Assembly: GCF_008642315.1 (NCBI RefSeq)
Contig: NZ_CP029192.1
Span: forward strand, 8,742,001 to 8,806,000
Direction of reading: 5' to 3'
Source: Streptomyces venezuelae
Lineage (GTDB): Bacteria; Actinomycetota; Actinomycetes; Streptomycetales; Streptomycetaceae
Length of the DNA: 64,000 nt
Part shown: positions 17,991 through 27,907 of the stretch, one piece after another
Layout: each line of letters opens with the position of its first letter
Position numbering within the stretch: position 1 is the first letter of the stretch
Notes under the pieces: model-generated
The model's database searches: none
What the model was told of the DNA's origin: nothing
What the model saw: only the letters and a program-made list of their open reading frames with translations
Program-made: the position numbers and the translations under genes

Positions 17991-18879
17991 CCTGCGTTAC
18001 CAGTGGACCTCCCGCTACGGCCTGTACGCGCTCGCCGTCTGCGTGCTCGTCGCCGCGGCCTTCGCTGTGGGCGCCTACGGCACAGCCCACAGCGCGATCA
18101 GCAGCCTGCATCAGGAGTGGACATTCCTCCATGAGGACGGCGGATACACCTTCACTCGAGCCATCGGACAGGGCAACGACCCGACCGACGCACCGCTGGA
18201 GGACACCTGGCGCCAAGCCGGCAGTGCGGTGGCCAACCTGCACGTCGTGCAGGGCACGGTCAGCCTGCTCCAAGTCCTGTGCTTCGTCCTCGCCCCGGTC
18301 CTGTTCTTCACCCACGGAGCAGTCACCGCGACCCGTGATGCCCACTTCAAGACCCTCAAGTTCCGCGCCGTACGCGACGGGCACCGCACCCTGTTCGCCT
18401 CTCAGATCGCCACGCTCGTCACCATGGTGACGGCCCTGACAGCAGCGGCGCTGGCCGCCTGCCTGCTGATCAGCTCAAGCCTGAGCTGGGCGGCATCCGG
18501 ACGCCTCGACGATCCCCTGGTCTCCGTCCCCGGCGACCTGCCCCTCACCGACCTGATTCCGCCACTGCTGCTGTTCCTGCTCACAGGCACGTTCTTCGCA
18601 CTCCTGGGCATGGGCACAGGAACGATCGCCCGACGGCCGCTGCACGTCATCCCCCTCTTCATCTCCCTCTTCTTCGTCCTGCCGATCATGGGGCGCTTCG
18701 ATCCCCGCAACCTCCTGATGGCTCTCGCCTACCCCCACATGACCTTCACCGGAGGCTTCAGCCCCACTGCCCCCACCCCGTTGCCGGGAGCTGTTGCCGC
18801 CTTGGCTCTCGTGGCTGTGACGGCGGCTGTTCTCGCCGGCGCCTACTCGTTCACCACCCGGCGTTCTCTCTATACGTAA
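17917..18879 (+). CDS. ABC-2-type transporter permease
   Basis: The 320-residue protein has about six transmembrane segments: one near residue 35-55, two around 110-150 and 165-190, then three in the last 130 residues (PLLLFLLTGTFFALLGMGTG, LHVIPLFISLFFVLPIMG and the C-terminal helix). Between the first two is a large outward loop. The best start appears to be TTG inside the ATPase gene, giving a 74-bp overlap; a later start would shorten the cytoplasmic N-terminus. It should form the membrane part of the exporter with the adjacent ATPase. Confidence 0.82.
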   Translation: MTSIPPTATASKAPTSRTAHAIRTDLRYQWTSRYGLYALAVCVLVAAAFAVGAYGTAHSAISSLHQEWTFLHEDGGYTFTRAIGQGNDPTDAPLEDTWRQAGSAVANLHVVQGTVSLLQVLCFVLAPVLFFTHGAVTATRDAHFKTLKFRAVRDGHRTLFASQIATLVTMVTALTAAALAACLLISSSLSWAASGRLDDPLVSVPGDLPLTDLIPPLLLFLLTGTFFALLGMGTGTIARRPLHVIPLFISLFFVLPIMGRFDPRNLLMALAYPHMTFTGGFSPTAPTPLPGAVAALALVAVTAAVLAGAYSFTTRRSLYT

Positions 18880-19137
18880 GTCCCCAAAACCCATCCTCCA
18901 CTGATGCCTTCCGCTTCGAAAGCTTGGTTGAGCAAGGCAGCGGCCTTGGAAGGTGTCCGCTTCCATCCCCCACCTCTACCGCCATCAGCGACTCTTCGGT
19001 ACGGGACGGGAACCACCATGCGGACGCGGCGGCTCGATCTCTTTACCGACCGCAGATAGTGGTGCCCGTGATGTTCGTCTGGGCCTGTGACGTGGGCGTC
19101 ACGGGCTCGTTTACCGACCGGGTCCAGGACGTCAGTC
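18880..19137. promoter_or_regulatory. Region upstream of tnpA with repeated TTTACCGACCG
   Basis: The 11-base sequence TTTACCGACCG occurs twice in direct orientation (19042-19052 and 19110-19120). Between them, at 19087-19102, is a GTGACG-CGTCAC inverted repeat. They could be recombinase or regulator binding sites for the Tn554-like genes. No promoter boxes are clear. Confidence 0.3.
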
Positions 19138-20343
19138 ATGTCCTGGGGTCGGTACGGAGGACGAGTGGTACGGCATGTGGTCATCGGGGACTTGAGGGTC
19201 CAGCAGATTGACCGGAAGGATGGGCGGCGGTCGTGGACGATCGTGTGGCCCGAAGGCACTGTTCACCAGGAGGCGGACCGGTTCCTGCGCGAGTACGAAG
19301 GCTCGGGCACTCAGCGGACATACGCGTACTTGCTGGTGGACCATCTGCGCTGGCTCGAGCACGAGTGCCGCGGCGTCGATGCGGTGGTGCTGCGGGATCT
19401 CGAACGGTACATGGGCCTCGTCGGCGCGAAGGTTCGGCTGCCTCTCGGCGAGCCATGGCGTCTGGGCAAGCGCCCGTACGGGCAGGCGGCGTTGTCCACG
19501 GCTGCGGCCTGCCTGAAGGGCTTCTATCTGCAGCTGGCGTCGCTGGGCGTCAACACGGACCTGGGCTCGGCCCTGAATATCTCCCGGCTGCCGACCCGGG
19601 CCGACCGGGACCGCGCTCTGCTCGGGCATGTCACCCGCTCTCTGCCGGCGAACCCGCTCGCCCCGCGCCGGGTGCGGCGGCGGCATCCGAAGATGCTGCC
19701 CGAGGGGGCGAAGGAACGGCTGCTCGCGGAGGTCCGCGCCGCCCGGGACCGCATGCTGGTGAGTTGGCTGACCGATGGCGGCTTCCGCATCGGCGAGATG
19801 TGCGGCCTGCACCTCGCGGACCTGCATCTGCGTGAGAGGGCGGCCTGCGGGGACTGCCGGGCCCCGCACGTCCACATCTGTCACCGGGAGACGAATCCGA
19901 ACCGGGCGAGGGCGAAGACGAAGTACCCCTGGTCGGTGGAGAGCGGAGTGGTGACTGGCGGGCTGGTCAAGCGCGTCAGCCCGAACATGATCCACACCCA
20001 TTTCGAGTACATCACCAGCGAGTACCCCAAGCAGGCGGGCTACGGCATGCTGCTGGTCCAACTCCACGGCCCGCAGCGGGGACAGCCGTGGGCGACGGTC
20101 GGCGCCCGGCGGATGCTCGGCCGGGCCGCAGCCCGCGCGGGTCTGGGCAACGTGAACCCCCATGCCTTCCGGCACGAGTTCGCCTCCGCGGTCCTCGACG
20201 CCTCCCGCGGCAACCTGGTAATCACCCGGGACGCGGGTGGATGGGCCTCGACCAGCACCCCCGATGAGATCTACGGCCACGTCGACATCTACGACCCGGC
20301 CTTCGACGCCGCGCTGCGCAAGGTCTGGGGTGAGCGAGCGTGA
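19138..20343 (+). CDS. tnpA: Tn554-like TnpA tyrosine recombinase
   Basis: This is a complete phage-integrase-type recombinase of about 400 residues. The catalytic residues are visible: Arg in DGGFRIGEMCGLHL, His and Arg in HAFRHEFAS, and the nucleophilic Tyr in EIYGHVDIYDP. A Cys/His cluster (CGDCRAPHVHICH) sits in the insert after the first Arg. The start chosen is the ATG; an in-frame GTG at 19087 would add 17 residues of low quality. The stop overlaps the next gene by four bases. The order of two tyrosine recombinases and a small coiled-coil protein is that of Tn554 TnpA-TnpB-TnpC. Confidence 0.88.
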   Translation: MSWGRYGGRVVRHVVIGDLRVQQIDRKDGRRSWTIVWPEGTVHQEADRFLREYEGSGTQRTYAYLLVDHLRWLEHECRGVDAVVLRDLERYMGLVGAKVRLPLGEPWRLGKRPYGQAALSTAAACLKGFYLQLASLGVNTDLGSALNISRLPTRADRDRALLGHVTRSLPANPLAPRRVRRRHPKMLPEGAKERLLAEVRAARDRMLVSWLTDGGFRIGEMCGLHLADLHLRERAACGDCRAPHVHICHRETNPNRARAKTKYPWSVESGVVTGGLVKRVSPNMIHTHFEYITSEYPKQAGYGMLLVQLHGPQRGQPWATVGARRMLGRAAARAGLGNVNPHAFRHEFASAVLDASRGNLVITRDAGGWASTSTPDEIYGHVDIYDPAFDAALRKVWGERA

Positions 20344-22967
20344 CGGGAGGACATGAAGTCCTGCGGCTGCTTCCCGGCACGGATCAGCGTGAGTCCCGCG
20401 ACCGGCTGGAGATCCTGACCGCCCTGATCAACGGGCCCGGATTCGACCCGCTGCTGCGGGCCGACGTGATCGAAGTCCCGTCCGAGCACCCGGTGTTCGG
20501 CTGGTGCTGCCGGGTCCCGCACTGCGAGCGGGCCGCCCACGGCACCAGCGACCTCTGCGACACCCACCGCCAACAGTGGAGTGCCCTGGGCGGTGACGAG
20601 GCCGACCGCGCCGAGTTCTTCCGCACTGCCGTGCCGCTGCAGCTGACCAGGGCTGTCCGTCCCGGCGCCTGCCGGGTCGTCGGCTGCGAGCGCATGGCCT
20701 TGGGCCACAAGCACCGGTTCTGTCCCCGGCACGACAACCGGTGGCGCCGCGCGACCGCCCGTGCACAGGCACAAGGCCTCGAGTTCGACCTCGATGCCTG
20801 GCTGAGCGAAGAGGAGCCCTACCCCGGGTTCGGGGTCTGCCTGGCGGCTTGCTGCCACGACGGAGCGCTCTCGCCGCTGGGCCTGTGTCCCAATCACGAC
20901 CAGCGTTACACGCGCGAGGGCCGACCGGGCGGGGCCGACCTCGATCCGCCGAGGTACTAGGCCCACGCCTACGAACGGGACCCCTCGTCGGTCACCGTCC
21001 GCTACGACGATCAGCAGGCGTTCCGCAGGTGGTGCGCTCACGTCGAGCCGGTACTGCGGATTGGGGAGATCAACCTGCTCGGCCTGCACCCGCTGCTGCG
21101 GGCCGAGTTCCAGTGGGCCCTGTTTGCACGTCTCCAGCACAGCGTCCGCTCCCGCTGGACACCGATCGCGGTGCAGAGCCTGGTGAACTCCTGCCGGACA
21201 CTGGACACGCTGACCGAACTCGACCTGGACGGCCTGCCCCGCCGGTCCCGGGGCCTAGCCCAGGTGATGCTGCAGTCCCTGCGGGTGGTCTACGTGACGC
21301 CGGCAGAGACACGGGAGGCTGGCTATCTCGAACTCGACCACTTCGGATCGAGCATCCGCGGCTTCTCCAGCCACTACGACCTGATCGGGGTGGCCCAGCG
21401 TTGGTTGCGCGACCTGCTCTGGGACTACCTCGCCCACCAGTTGCGCACCCCGGGTAGTCCGCGCACCAGGTCGTCCTACGACGACACGCGGCGAGCCTGT
21501 CTGGAGCTGAGCGCCTTCCTCGAGGTCAGTGCTGAGGGCGGGGGACGCGACCCGGCGCTCTTGCAGGCCGATCACGTCCACCGTTTCCTGGCCGACCAGC
21601 GCCATCGGGCCCGCAATCAACTGCCGTCGCTTGTCGTGCGGTTGAAGTCGGGTGAGCCCAGCACCGTGACCGCGACGACCTCGCATTTCATCCTCAGCCA
21701 CGCTCGCAAGATCATGCGGTGGGGCCTGGAGAGCGGTGAGGCTGACCGCAGCGGCCTGAACCGTGAGTTCGTTATCGCCTTCCCGCCGATGGGCATTGGC
21801 CCCCACCGGACCCGCAGCCCCTTCACCGACGAGGTCGCCCGCGCTCTCGCCGCGGAGGAGAACCTCCAGCGCTTCGCCGACGAGCACGATGCCGGTGACC
21901 GGGGGCTGCGGGACATCTGGGAGACGATCATCGTGACCGGTCGCCGGGCCAGCGAAGTGCTCAACCTGAAGCTGGACTGCGTCGGCCGCTACAACAAGCT
22001 CCCCATGCTCTGGCACGACCAGACCAAGGTCGGCAACTACGACCAGGCCATCCGCATCCCCGAGTACACCCACCAGCGCATCCGCGATCGTCAGCGCAAG
22101 ACCCTGGTCCGTTTCGAGGGCCGGTTCGGCCGTCCCGCGACTGCCGCGGAGAGGGCCCGGATGGCGCTGTTCCCTGCTCCGAAGCACAATCCCGGCTTCG
22201 AACGTTCCGTCAGTTACGGCTGGTATGGGGCCGCGTTCCACGACTGGGTGTCCAAGCTCGACCTGGGCTCCTGTGTCACCCACCAGGCCCGTCATACTCT
22301 GGCCACCAAGCTGCTAACCAATGGCGCGGGCCTGCACCACATCAAGCGGTTCCTCGGCCAGGTCTCGAACCGGATGGCCGAGCACTACGCGAAGGTCGCG
22401 GTCTCGGAGATCGAGGACGTGCTGCAGCACGTCTGGGTCGCCGGCCCAGGCGCCGCCCGGCCCGGCGAGATGCTGTCTACCGGCACCGCCCCGCTCGACC
22501 GGCGCCAGGCCGAGGCCCTCGCCCTGGACCTCACCCGCCGCAGCACTCCGGCCGAGGGCGGACTTTGCACCTTCCAGCCCGTGGTCGACGGAGGCGCCTG
22601 CCCCTGGAACTTGAACTGCCACAGCTGCGACAAGTTCGTGATGTCCGGCGCCGATCTCCTCTACTGGCGCCGCAAACGCGAACAGTGGATGTCGATCGCG
22701 GAGCGGGCCCCGGACGATGCCACCGCCGACTACCTGCACCAGGTCTTCGAGCCCACAGCCCGCGCCATCGACGGCCTGGAGAAGGCCCTGGCCGGCCTCG
22801 GGCTCCTGGAGGACGCCCTCGCACTCGATCTACGCCGCCCCCAGGACTACTTCCACCGGATGTGGTCCACCGCCTTCCGGGCCACAGACCTCGCCGACGC
22901 GGCAGCTTCTGACCAGAACGCGTACGGCGACGAGGACACCGCCGACGACGAGAAGGGATACGCATGA
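20340..22967 (+). pseudogene. tnpB: Tn554-like TnpB recombinase with an in-frame TAG
   Basis: From the GTG that overlaps tnpA, the frame stays open to 22967 except for one TAG at 20958. Read through, it would give 875 residues. The N-terminal third has three Cys/His zinc-binding-like units (CRVPHCERAAHG, CRVVGCERMALGHKHRFCPR, CCHDG..GLCPNH). The rest is a tyrosine recombinase: Arg in TGRRASEVLNLKLD, HQARHTLA, and Tyr in MAEHYAKVAVSE, then a Cys-rich tail (CPWNLNCHSCDKF). Downstream of the TAG, a 598-residue frame from 21171 still contains all catalytic residues. The TAG is one base from CAG, so decay by a single transition is likely. The upstream 206-residue frame ends at it. Confidence 0.85.
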
Positions 22968-23557
22968 ACACCAGCACTGTCCCCGAACCGCGGACGGCCG
23001 CAGCTCTTGTAGCCCACCGCCGCAGCACCGAGACCGCCGTGGGACGTGTCCACGACGCTCTCGCCCGGCTCCGCCGAGACGGGGCCCTGATCAGCGTCGC
23101 CGCCATCGCCCGCCGCGCGAATGTCTCCCGCACCTTCCTCTACGACAACCCGCAGGCCAGAGCCGCCGTCTCCGCGGCGATGGCAAGCGTCGGCGAACAG
23201 CGGACCCAGCGCCTCGCCGATCATGATGCCGAACACGAGGCGACCTGGCGCGAACGCGCGCTGAATGCCGAGGACGCTCTCAAGGCTGCCCGCACCGAGA
23301 TCCTCGCCCAACGGACTCGAATCGGTGAACTCCTCGGCCAGGTCCGCGACTTGGAGAGCGAGTGGACCGAGGAGAGCATCCAGCGGATCACCACCGAGAA
23401 CATCACCCTCAAGCAGCGGGTCCGCCAGCTGACCGCCGACAACCGGACCCTCGACGAGCGGCTCAAGGCCGCTCGTTCCAACCTTCGCTTTCAGGACCGA
23501 CGCCTCGCCGATCTCGAAGCCCAGATCACCAATCCCTCACAGGGAGTTCAGCAGTGA
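22964..23557 (+). CDS. tnpC: DUF6262 family protein, Tn554-like TnpC
   Basis: The 197-residue protein starts at an ATGA overlap with tnpB. Residues about 15-60 form a TetR-like helix-turn-helix (LRRDGALISVAAIARRANVS RTF), typical of DUF6262. The rest is a long charged coiled coil (EESIQRITTENITLKQRVRQ, LTADNRTLDERLKAARSN). In Tn554, TnpC is a small accessory protein that helps set the orientation and efficiency of transposition. A strong terminator follows, so the three genes form one operon. Confidence 0.88.
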   Translation: MNTSTVPEPRTAAALVAHRRSTETAVGRVHDALARLRRDGALISVAAIARRANVSRTFLYDNPQARAAVSAAMASVGEQRTQRLADHDAEHEATWRERALNAEDALKAARTEILAQRTRIGELLGQVRDLESEWTEESIQRITTENITLKQRVRQLTADNRTLDERLKAARSNLRFQDRRLADLEAQITNPSQGVQQ

Positions 23558-23603
23558 TGCGATAGTGCCGGGAAACACGCCTGACGGCACGACTCGGTTC
23601 GGA

Positions 23604-23632
23604 GAGTCCGGCCGCCTGCAGCGGCCGGACTC
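23604..23632. terminator. Terminator after the tnpABC operon
   Basis: A 12-bp perfect GC-rich stem (23604-23615 with 23621-23632) and a five-base loop lie about 50 bp after the tnpC stop. It lies between convergent genes and could serve both. Confidence 0.7.
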
Positions 23633-23732
23633 CCGAGCTGCCATCACGGGGCATCGACGGATTGTTGACGGTGGCAGCGGCGCTCGGCCAGCCAAAGCAG
23701 AGGCCGGGGAACGTCTCCGACCTCTGCCAGCC

Positions 23733-24167
23733 TCAGGCCGAGGCTGCGGCGACGCAGAACTCGTTGCCCTCCGGGTCGGCCATCACAACGTGGTGCCCGT
23801 CGAACTCCTGCCGGACGGCCCCGCCCGCCTTCACCAGCCGCTCAGACTCCGCCTTGATCCGCGCCCACCGCTCACCGGCACTGCCGTGTCCCGGCACCCG
23901 AACGTCGATATGAAGCCGGTTCTTCGCTGTCTTCGTTTCGGGGACCTTGAGGATGGAGAGGCGGGGGCCGACGCCGTCGGGATCACAGAGCCACGCCCCG
24001 TCGTCCTCGGAGTCGTCCTCCGGCAGGTCAAACTGCGCGAGCCACTCCTCGCGGGTTTTGAAGGGAGCAGGCGGCGGCTCGTCGATATAGCCCAGTGCCG
24101 TCTTCCAGAAATCGGCGAGAAGTTGTGCGTTCGCGCAATCGAGGGTCAGATCGATTTTGGCTGCCAT
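23733..24167 (-). CDS. VOC (glyoxalase/bleomycin-resistance-like) family protein
   Basis: The 144-residue protein starts MAAKIDLTLDCANAQLLADF, the usual opening of the Streptomyces VOC glyoxalase-like group, and ends DGHHVVMADPEGNEFCVAAA, the conserved last strand with its metal-ligand-type Glu. The middle holds NRLHIDVRVPG. The start was placed at this ATG because the 14 codons before it are not conserved in style. VOC proteins bind metals and small molecules; the substrate is unknown. It is convergent with tnpC and may be native DNA next to the transposon. Confidence 0.88.
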   Translation of the reverse strand: MAAKIDLTLDCANAQLLADFWKTALGYIDEPPPAPFKTREEWLAQFDLPEDDSEDDGAWLCDPDGVGPRLSILKVPETKTAKNRLHIDVRVPGHGSAGERWARIKAESERLVKAGGAVRQEFDGHHVVMADPEGNEFCVAAASA

Positions 24168-24539
24168 GACAGGACCGTACTGCACACCTCTGACAGCTAC
24201 CGCCGTCACCAGTGCTCGTCATCCCTCGGAGAACGTTGACCGACCGTCGTGGACATGTAGTCTATGAATCGTCGCAGTTCAGAGCCGGTTCACGAGCTCC
24301 TGCGGTCGGTAAAGAGATCCAACGCGCCGTTCCCCATACTGAACTGACTTTTCGTCTCGTCCAGCACGAGCTGACGCTCCCGCGCAGCAAGCTCCTCATA
24401 CCGCTCGCGCGAGACACTCCGACCTTGACAACTGCGGCATCAGGCCCACCCCCTGCGGCACGGGCGACGGCTCTCTCCCTCCTCGGCGACAAGCCCCGGC
24501 CCGACAACCAAGCCTCCACCCAGCGCCCCCGATCCACAG

Positions 24540-25266
24540 CAGCCCCTGACCGCCCATGTTGTGCAGGTGTGCAACGCCGAGGATGGCCTGATGGGTGCCG
24601 CTGCCCTTGAGTCGGCAGTCCCGCAGAATCTTCCAGTTCTTCAGCCGGGACAAGACATGTTCGACCCGTGCCCGGGCCCGGCGGTGGACGGCGTTCTCGG
24701 CCTCCTGCTGCGGGCTCAAAAGGTCCTGACCTGGCCGGTGCCCTGGTAGCCGCCGTCCGCGATGGTGGGAATCCCGCGGCAGGGCCGGTCGGCTCCGGAT
24801 TCGGTGAAGGCCCGGCAGCCGTTGCGGCTGCCGGGCAGTGGGTTCCCGATGGCCACCACCAAGCGGCTGTCGGCGTCGATGACGACCTGCAGGTTCGCCG
24901 AGTACCGGTAGTTCTTGCTCGAGGTCGCGATGCTGCGGTCCCGGGTGGGCACCAGTGTCCCGTCGACGATGTGGACAGTGTCCTCTCACTTGCGGCGGGG
25001 CGGAGAGATCGCCAAGAGCGGCGCCAGATGGTCCAGGATCCGGTCCGCGGCCGACTCCGAGATCCCGAACAGCGGCGCCACCTGCCGCAAGGTCAGGTTC
25101 GTGCGCCAGTACGTGGCCCCCAGTAACCCCCGGCCCGCCAAGGGCAACCGCCACGGTCGGGCCCGCTGGAGGTCACCGCCCGCCGCCGCACCAGCGCGAC
25201 AAGCCGGTCGAACTGTACCGGGCTCAACCCGGAGAACGGTTCGATCCACTTCGGATCATCTGCTGA
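24540..25266 (-). pseudogene. IS5-family (IS112-like) transposase remnant
   Basis: Pieces of one transposase occur in four reading segments on the reverse strand: DDPKWIEPFSGLSPVQFDRL VALVRRR; then RQVAPLFGISESAADRILDH (the helix-turn-helix); then YSANLQVVIDADSRLVVAIG and IADGGYQGTG (DDE parts); then RARARVEHVLSRLKNWKILR and GVAHLHNM near the end. At least three frame changes and a stop separate them, so the element is long dead. No terminal repeats were found. Confidence 0.75.
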
Positions 25267-25515
25267 GCCCCCCACCCATGGCCGGACAGCGGCACAACAG
25301 CCACACCGGTTGCGGGACAGCCTCTAGCCCACACAACAGATCATTCAGTCACCGAGGTCGCCCGGCCGGGGCCCAAGGCCAGGCTCTGAAGGCTCAGACC
25401 CTCTTCTCTGGACAAGCGTTCAGAGGGCGTAGCGCTGCGGCCGAAATGCATAGGGCAGGGGCCCAGCGCTGTTCGGTGGTGCTTAGTGAGTGTCTGAGAA
25501 CCGCCGGTGGTGGGG

Positions 25516-25911
25516 TCAGGCGTGAAGGTGCCGTCGGATGAGTGGTGCTGATCCCAGAACGAGTGCGCTGAACACGATGATTCGTTGGAGGCCGGGTTGC
25601 GCGGTGAGGCTGCTGTTCTGGAGGGTGTGGACTGCGTACCAGTCCGCAACTGTGTCTGTAATCATGATCACGCAGGCCAGATCGATCCCTCGGCGCTTGC
25701 CTCTGATCAGGTAGATGGCGGCGAGTGTGTCGAGCACGGCCAAGGACGACCAGTAGAGGTTGAGCCAGCCGGGGGCCCAGTCATAGGGCTTCACGCCGTG
25801 GGCGAGAAGGTCGACGACGTGTGAGAGCGCACCGATGAACAGCATGGCGGCTGCGATGCAGCAGGTGGTGATGACTGCCCAGCGCGGGGAGTGGCGCATC
25901 CATCCGGTCAC
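25516..25911 (-). CDS. Four-TM hypothetical membrane protein
   Basis: The 131-residue protein has four hydrophobic helices (about residues 12-33, 48-68, 74-92 and 107-125) and short loops with a basic motif RGKRRG between helices 2 and 3. It ends in RRHLHA. It starts at GTG; an ATG four codons later is possible. This looks like a small DoxX- or DUF-type integral membrane protein, but no family motif is clear. Flanked by IS debris on both sides, it may be a passenger. Confidence 0.72.
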   Translation of the reverse strand: MTGWMRHSPRWAVITTCCIAAAMLFIGALSHVVDLLAHGVKPYDWAPGWLNLYWSSLAVLDTLAAIYLIRGKRRGIDLACVIMITDTVADWYAVHTLQNSSLTAQPGLQRIIVFSALVLGSAPLIRRHLHA

Positions 25912-26042
25912 ATTGTGGATCTTGCCATTCGGGCAGGTGGGACCGCTGAAGGGGGCGGTGGCCGGGAGGAATCAGATCTTCTTCGACCAGTCCTTGCGGG
26001 GGCCTTTGCGGGTGAGACTCAGGCGAAAGGGAGGGATTCACA

Positions 26043-26145
26043 CTCGTTCTGGCGTAACCTCCGCTACCTGCGCCGACGCCGGATCAAGCACACCATTCCG
26101 GAAGCCGAAGGGCCAGCGGGTCAACAGCCGACGCCGCGAACCAAG
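26043..26145 (+). pseudogene. Short IS5-family transposase fragment
   Basis: The words NLRYLRRRRIKHTIPE followed, after a one-base frame change, by GQRVNSRRR match the conserved block before the last catalytic residue in IS5/IS4-type transposases (usually RAYLRRRGIKHTIPEP then RANRLRRGSRG). Nothing else of the element remains. Confidence 0.5.
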
Positions 26146-26157
26146 TTGTTTGTCGTG

Positions 26158-27759
26158 TCACGCCGTGAACCGGTCGGGGTCGGCGGCGTGCCAGTCCCCC
26201 CGCCACGACACCGGAGGGTCATTCAGCAGCTGCTCTTCGTCCAGCCACTGATAGAGATCGGCGTACGAGCGGATCTCTCCGCTGGCGCCGAGTCGGCGTC
26301 GCAGCATCCGAGGGTGGAGTTGCTCAGGGCTATCAAGTCCCATGGCGGCAATGATGTGCTGGGCGCTGCGGACCGTGGCGGCCTGGTATCGGCGTACTCG
26401 GTCGGCCTTTTCGGTGACATGCAGTGCTCGGGCCCGGCGGGTGTCCTGTGTGGCGACGCCGACAGGGCAGGCATTGGTGTGGCAGGCTCGGGCCTGTATG
26501 CATCCGAGGGCGAACATCATCGCGCGGGCCGCGTTGGTGAAGTCCGCCCCCTGGGCGAGGCGTTTGACGATGTCCCCGCCGGTGGCGATCTTTCCGCTGG
26601 CTCCTATGCGTATCCGACTGCGGAGCCCGGTGCCGACGAGTGCGTTGTGCACCGTCATCAGCCCTTCGGTGAGGGGCATTCCGAGTTCGTCGGCGAACTC
26701 CAGCGGCGCGGCTCCCGTGCCGCCTTCGGATCCGTCCACGACGATGAAGTCAGGGCTCACACCCTCGGCGAGCATGGCCTTGCACAGAGCCAGGACCTGG
26801 ACGCGGTCCCCCACGCACAGCTTGATGCCGATGGGCTTTCCCTCTGCCAAGTTTCGCATGTGGGCAATGAACCGGATCAACTCGCGCGGCGTCGAGAAGG
26901 CTCGGTGATGGGGAGGGGAAGCGACAGTGCGGCCTGGCGGAACTCCGCGGATTTCGGCGATCTCGGTGTCGACTTTGGCACCCGGCAGCAGCCCTCCCAA
27001 GCCGGGCTTGGCCCCTTGAGAGAGTTTCAGGAGGACGCATTTGACGTTCCGGTGGCGGGCTTTGACCGCGAAGGCATCGGCGTCGAAGTCCCCCTCCGGC
27101 GTGCGGCAGCCGAAGTATCCGGTTCCGATCTGCCAGATGAGGTCGCCACCGTGGCGTAGGTGATACTCGGAGATCCCGCCTTCGCCGGTGTCATGGGCGA
27201 ACCTGCCCTGGGCGCCCTTGTTGAGAGCGAGAATGGCATTGGCCGACAAGGCACCGAAGCTCATCGCGGAGATGTTCAGCAGCGACATGGCGTACGGCTG
27301 GGTGCAGTCCGGCCCGCCGACGAGTACGGTGGGCGGCATTTCGTGAACCCTCCTGGGTGCCATGGACGGAGCAAGGAACTCGTGGCCCTCGGCGTAGATG
27401 TCCCGCTCGGTGCCGAAGGCTGTTTTCGCCTCGATACCCTTGGCGCGCTGGTAGACCACGTCCCGTACCGCGCGATCGTAGGGGCGGCCGTCGAAGTTCC
27501 GCTCGACAAAGTACTGCTGGAGCTCCGGCCTGATGCTCTCCAGCATGAAGCGGGCGTGTCCGAGCAGAGGATAGTTGCGCAGGATCGCGTGCCGACGCTG
27601 CACGATGTCCCATACCCCGAGCGCGGTCAGCCCCAGCGTCGGCACGGCCACCGTCCACCACCACCAGGACTGCTCGCACGTCCCTGCCGTAGCGAAGACC
27701 GCGCTGGTGGCACACACCGCGAGTGCGGTGTATCGGGCGAGATCGATGAGGCTTTTCAT
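26158..27759 (-). CDS. FMN-binding glutamate-synthase-family protein
   Basis: The 533-residue protein has two N-terminal transmembrane helices (about residues 8-27 and 32-50) and then the FMN/Fe-S synthase domain of the glutamate synthase large subunit. Recognisable parts are SAMSFGALSANAILALNKGA, GEGGISEYH, KLCVGDRVQV, IVVDGSEGGTGAAPLEFADE, IGASGKIATGGD and the [3Fe-4S] cysteines in GCIQARACHTNACPVGVAT. The amidotransferase domain of GltB is missing, as is usual for this stand-alone family. Its role is often unclear; an amino-group or redox reaction on the inner membrane face is plausible. The frame is intact. Confidence 0.92.
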   Translation of the reverse strand: MKSLIDLARYTALAVCATSAVFATAGTCEQSWWWWTVAVPTLGLTALGVWDIVQRRHAILRNYPLLGHARFMLESIRPELQQYFVERNFDGRPYDRAVRDVVYQRAKGIEAKTAFGTERDIYAEGHEFLAPSMAPRRVHEMPPTVLVGGPDCTQPYAMSLLNISAMSFGALSANAILALNKGAQGRFAHDTGEGGISEYHLRHGGDLIWQIGTGYFGCRTPEGDFDADAFAVKARHRNVKCVLLKLSQGAKPGLGGLLPGAKVDTEIAEIRGVPPGRTVASPPHHRAFSTPRELIRFIAHMRNLAEGKPIGIKLCVGDRVQVLALCKAMLAEGVSPDFIVVDGSEGGTGAAPLEFADELGMPLTEGLMTVHNALVGTGLRSRIRIGASGKIATGGDIVKRLAQGADFTNAARAMMFALGCIQARACHTNACPVGVATQDTRRARALHVTEKADRVRRYQAATVRSAQHIIAAMGLDSPEQLHPRMLRRRLGASGEIRSYADLYQWLDEEQLLNDPPVSWRGDWHAADPDRFTA

Positions 27760-27907
27760 GAAAAGGCCTTCGTATGGCTGTAGCGACGGGGAGGGGAAGG
27801 CAGGGGCGGGTGCGGCCCATGAAGGCCGCGTTCGTGTGGTGTTCAGCGGGGAGTGCCTGCACCAGGTGAGGCAACCGCTCAGTAAAGGCGCGCTGGGAGC
27901 GCGGAGT

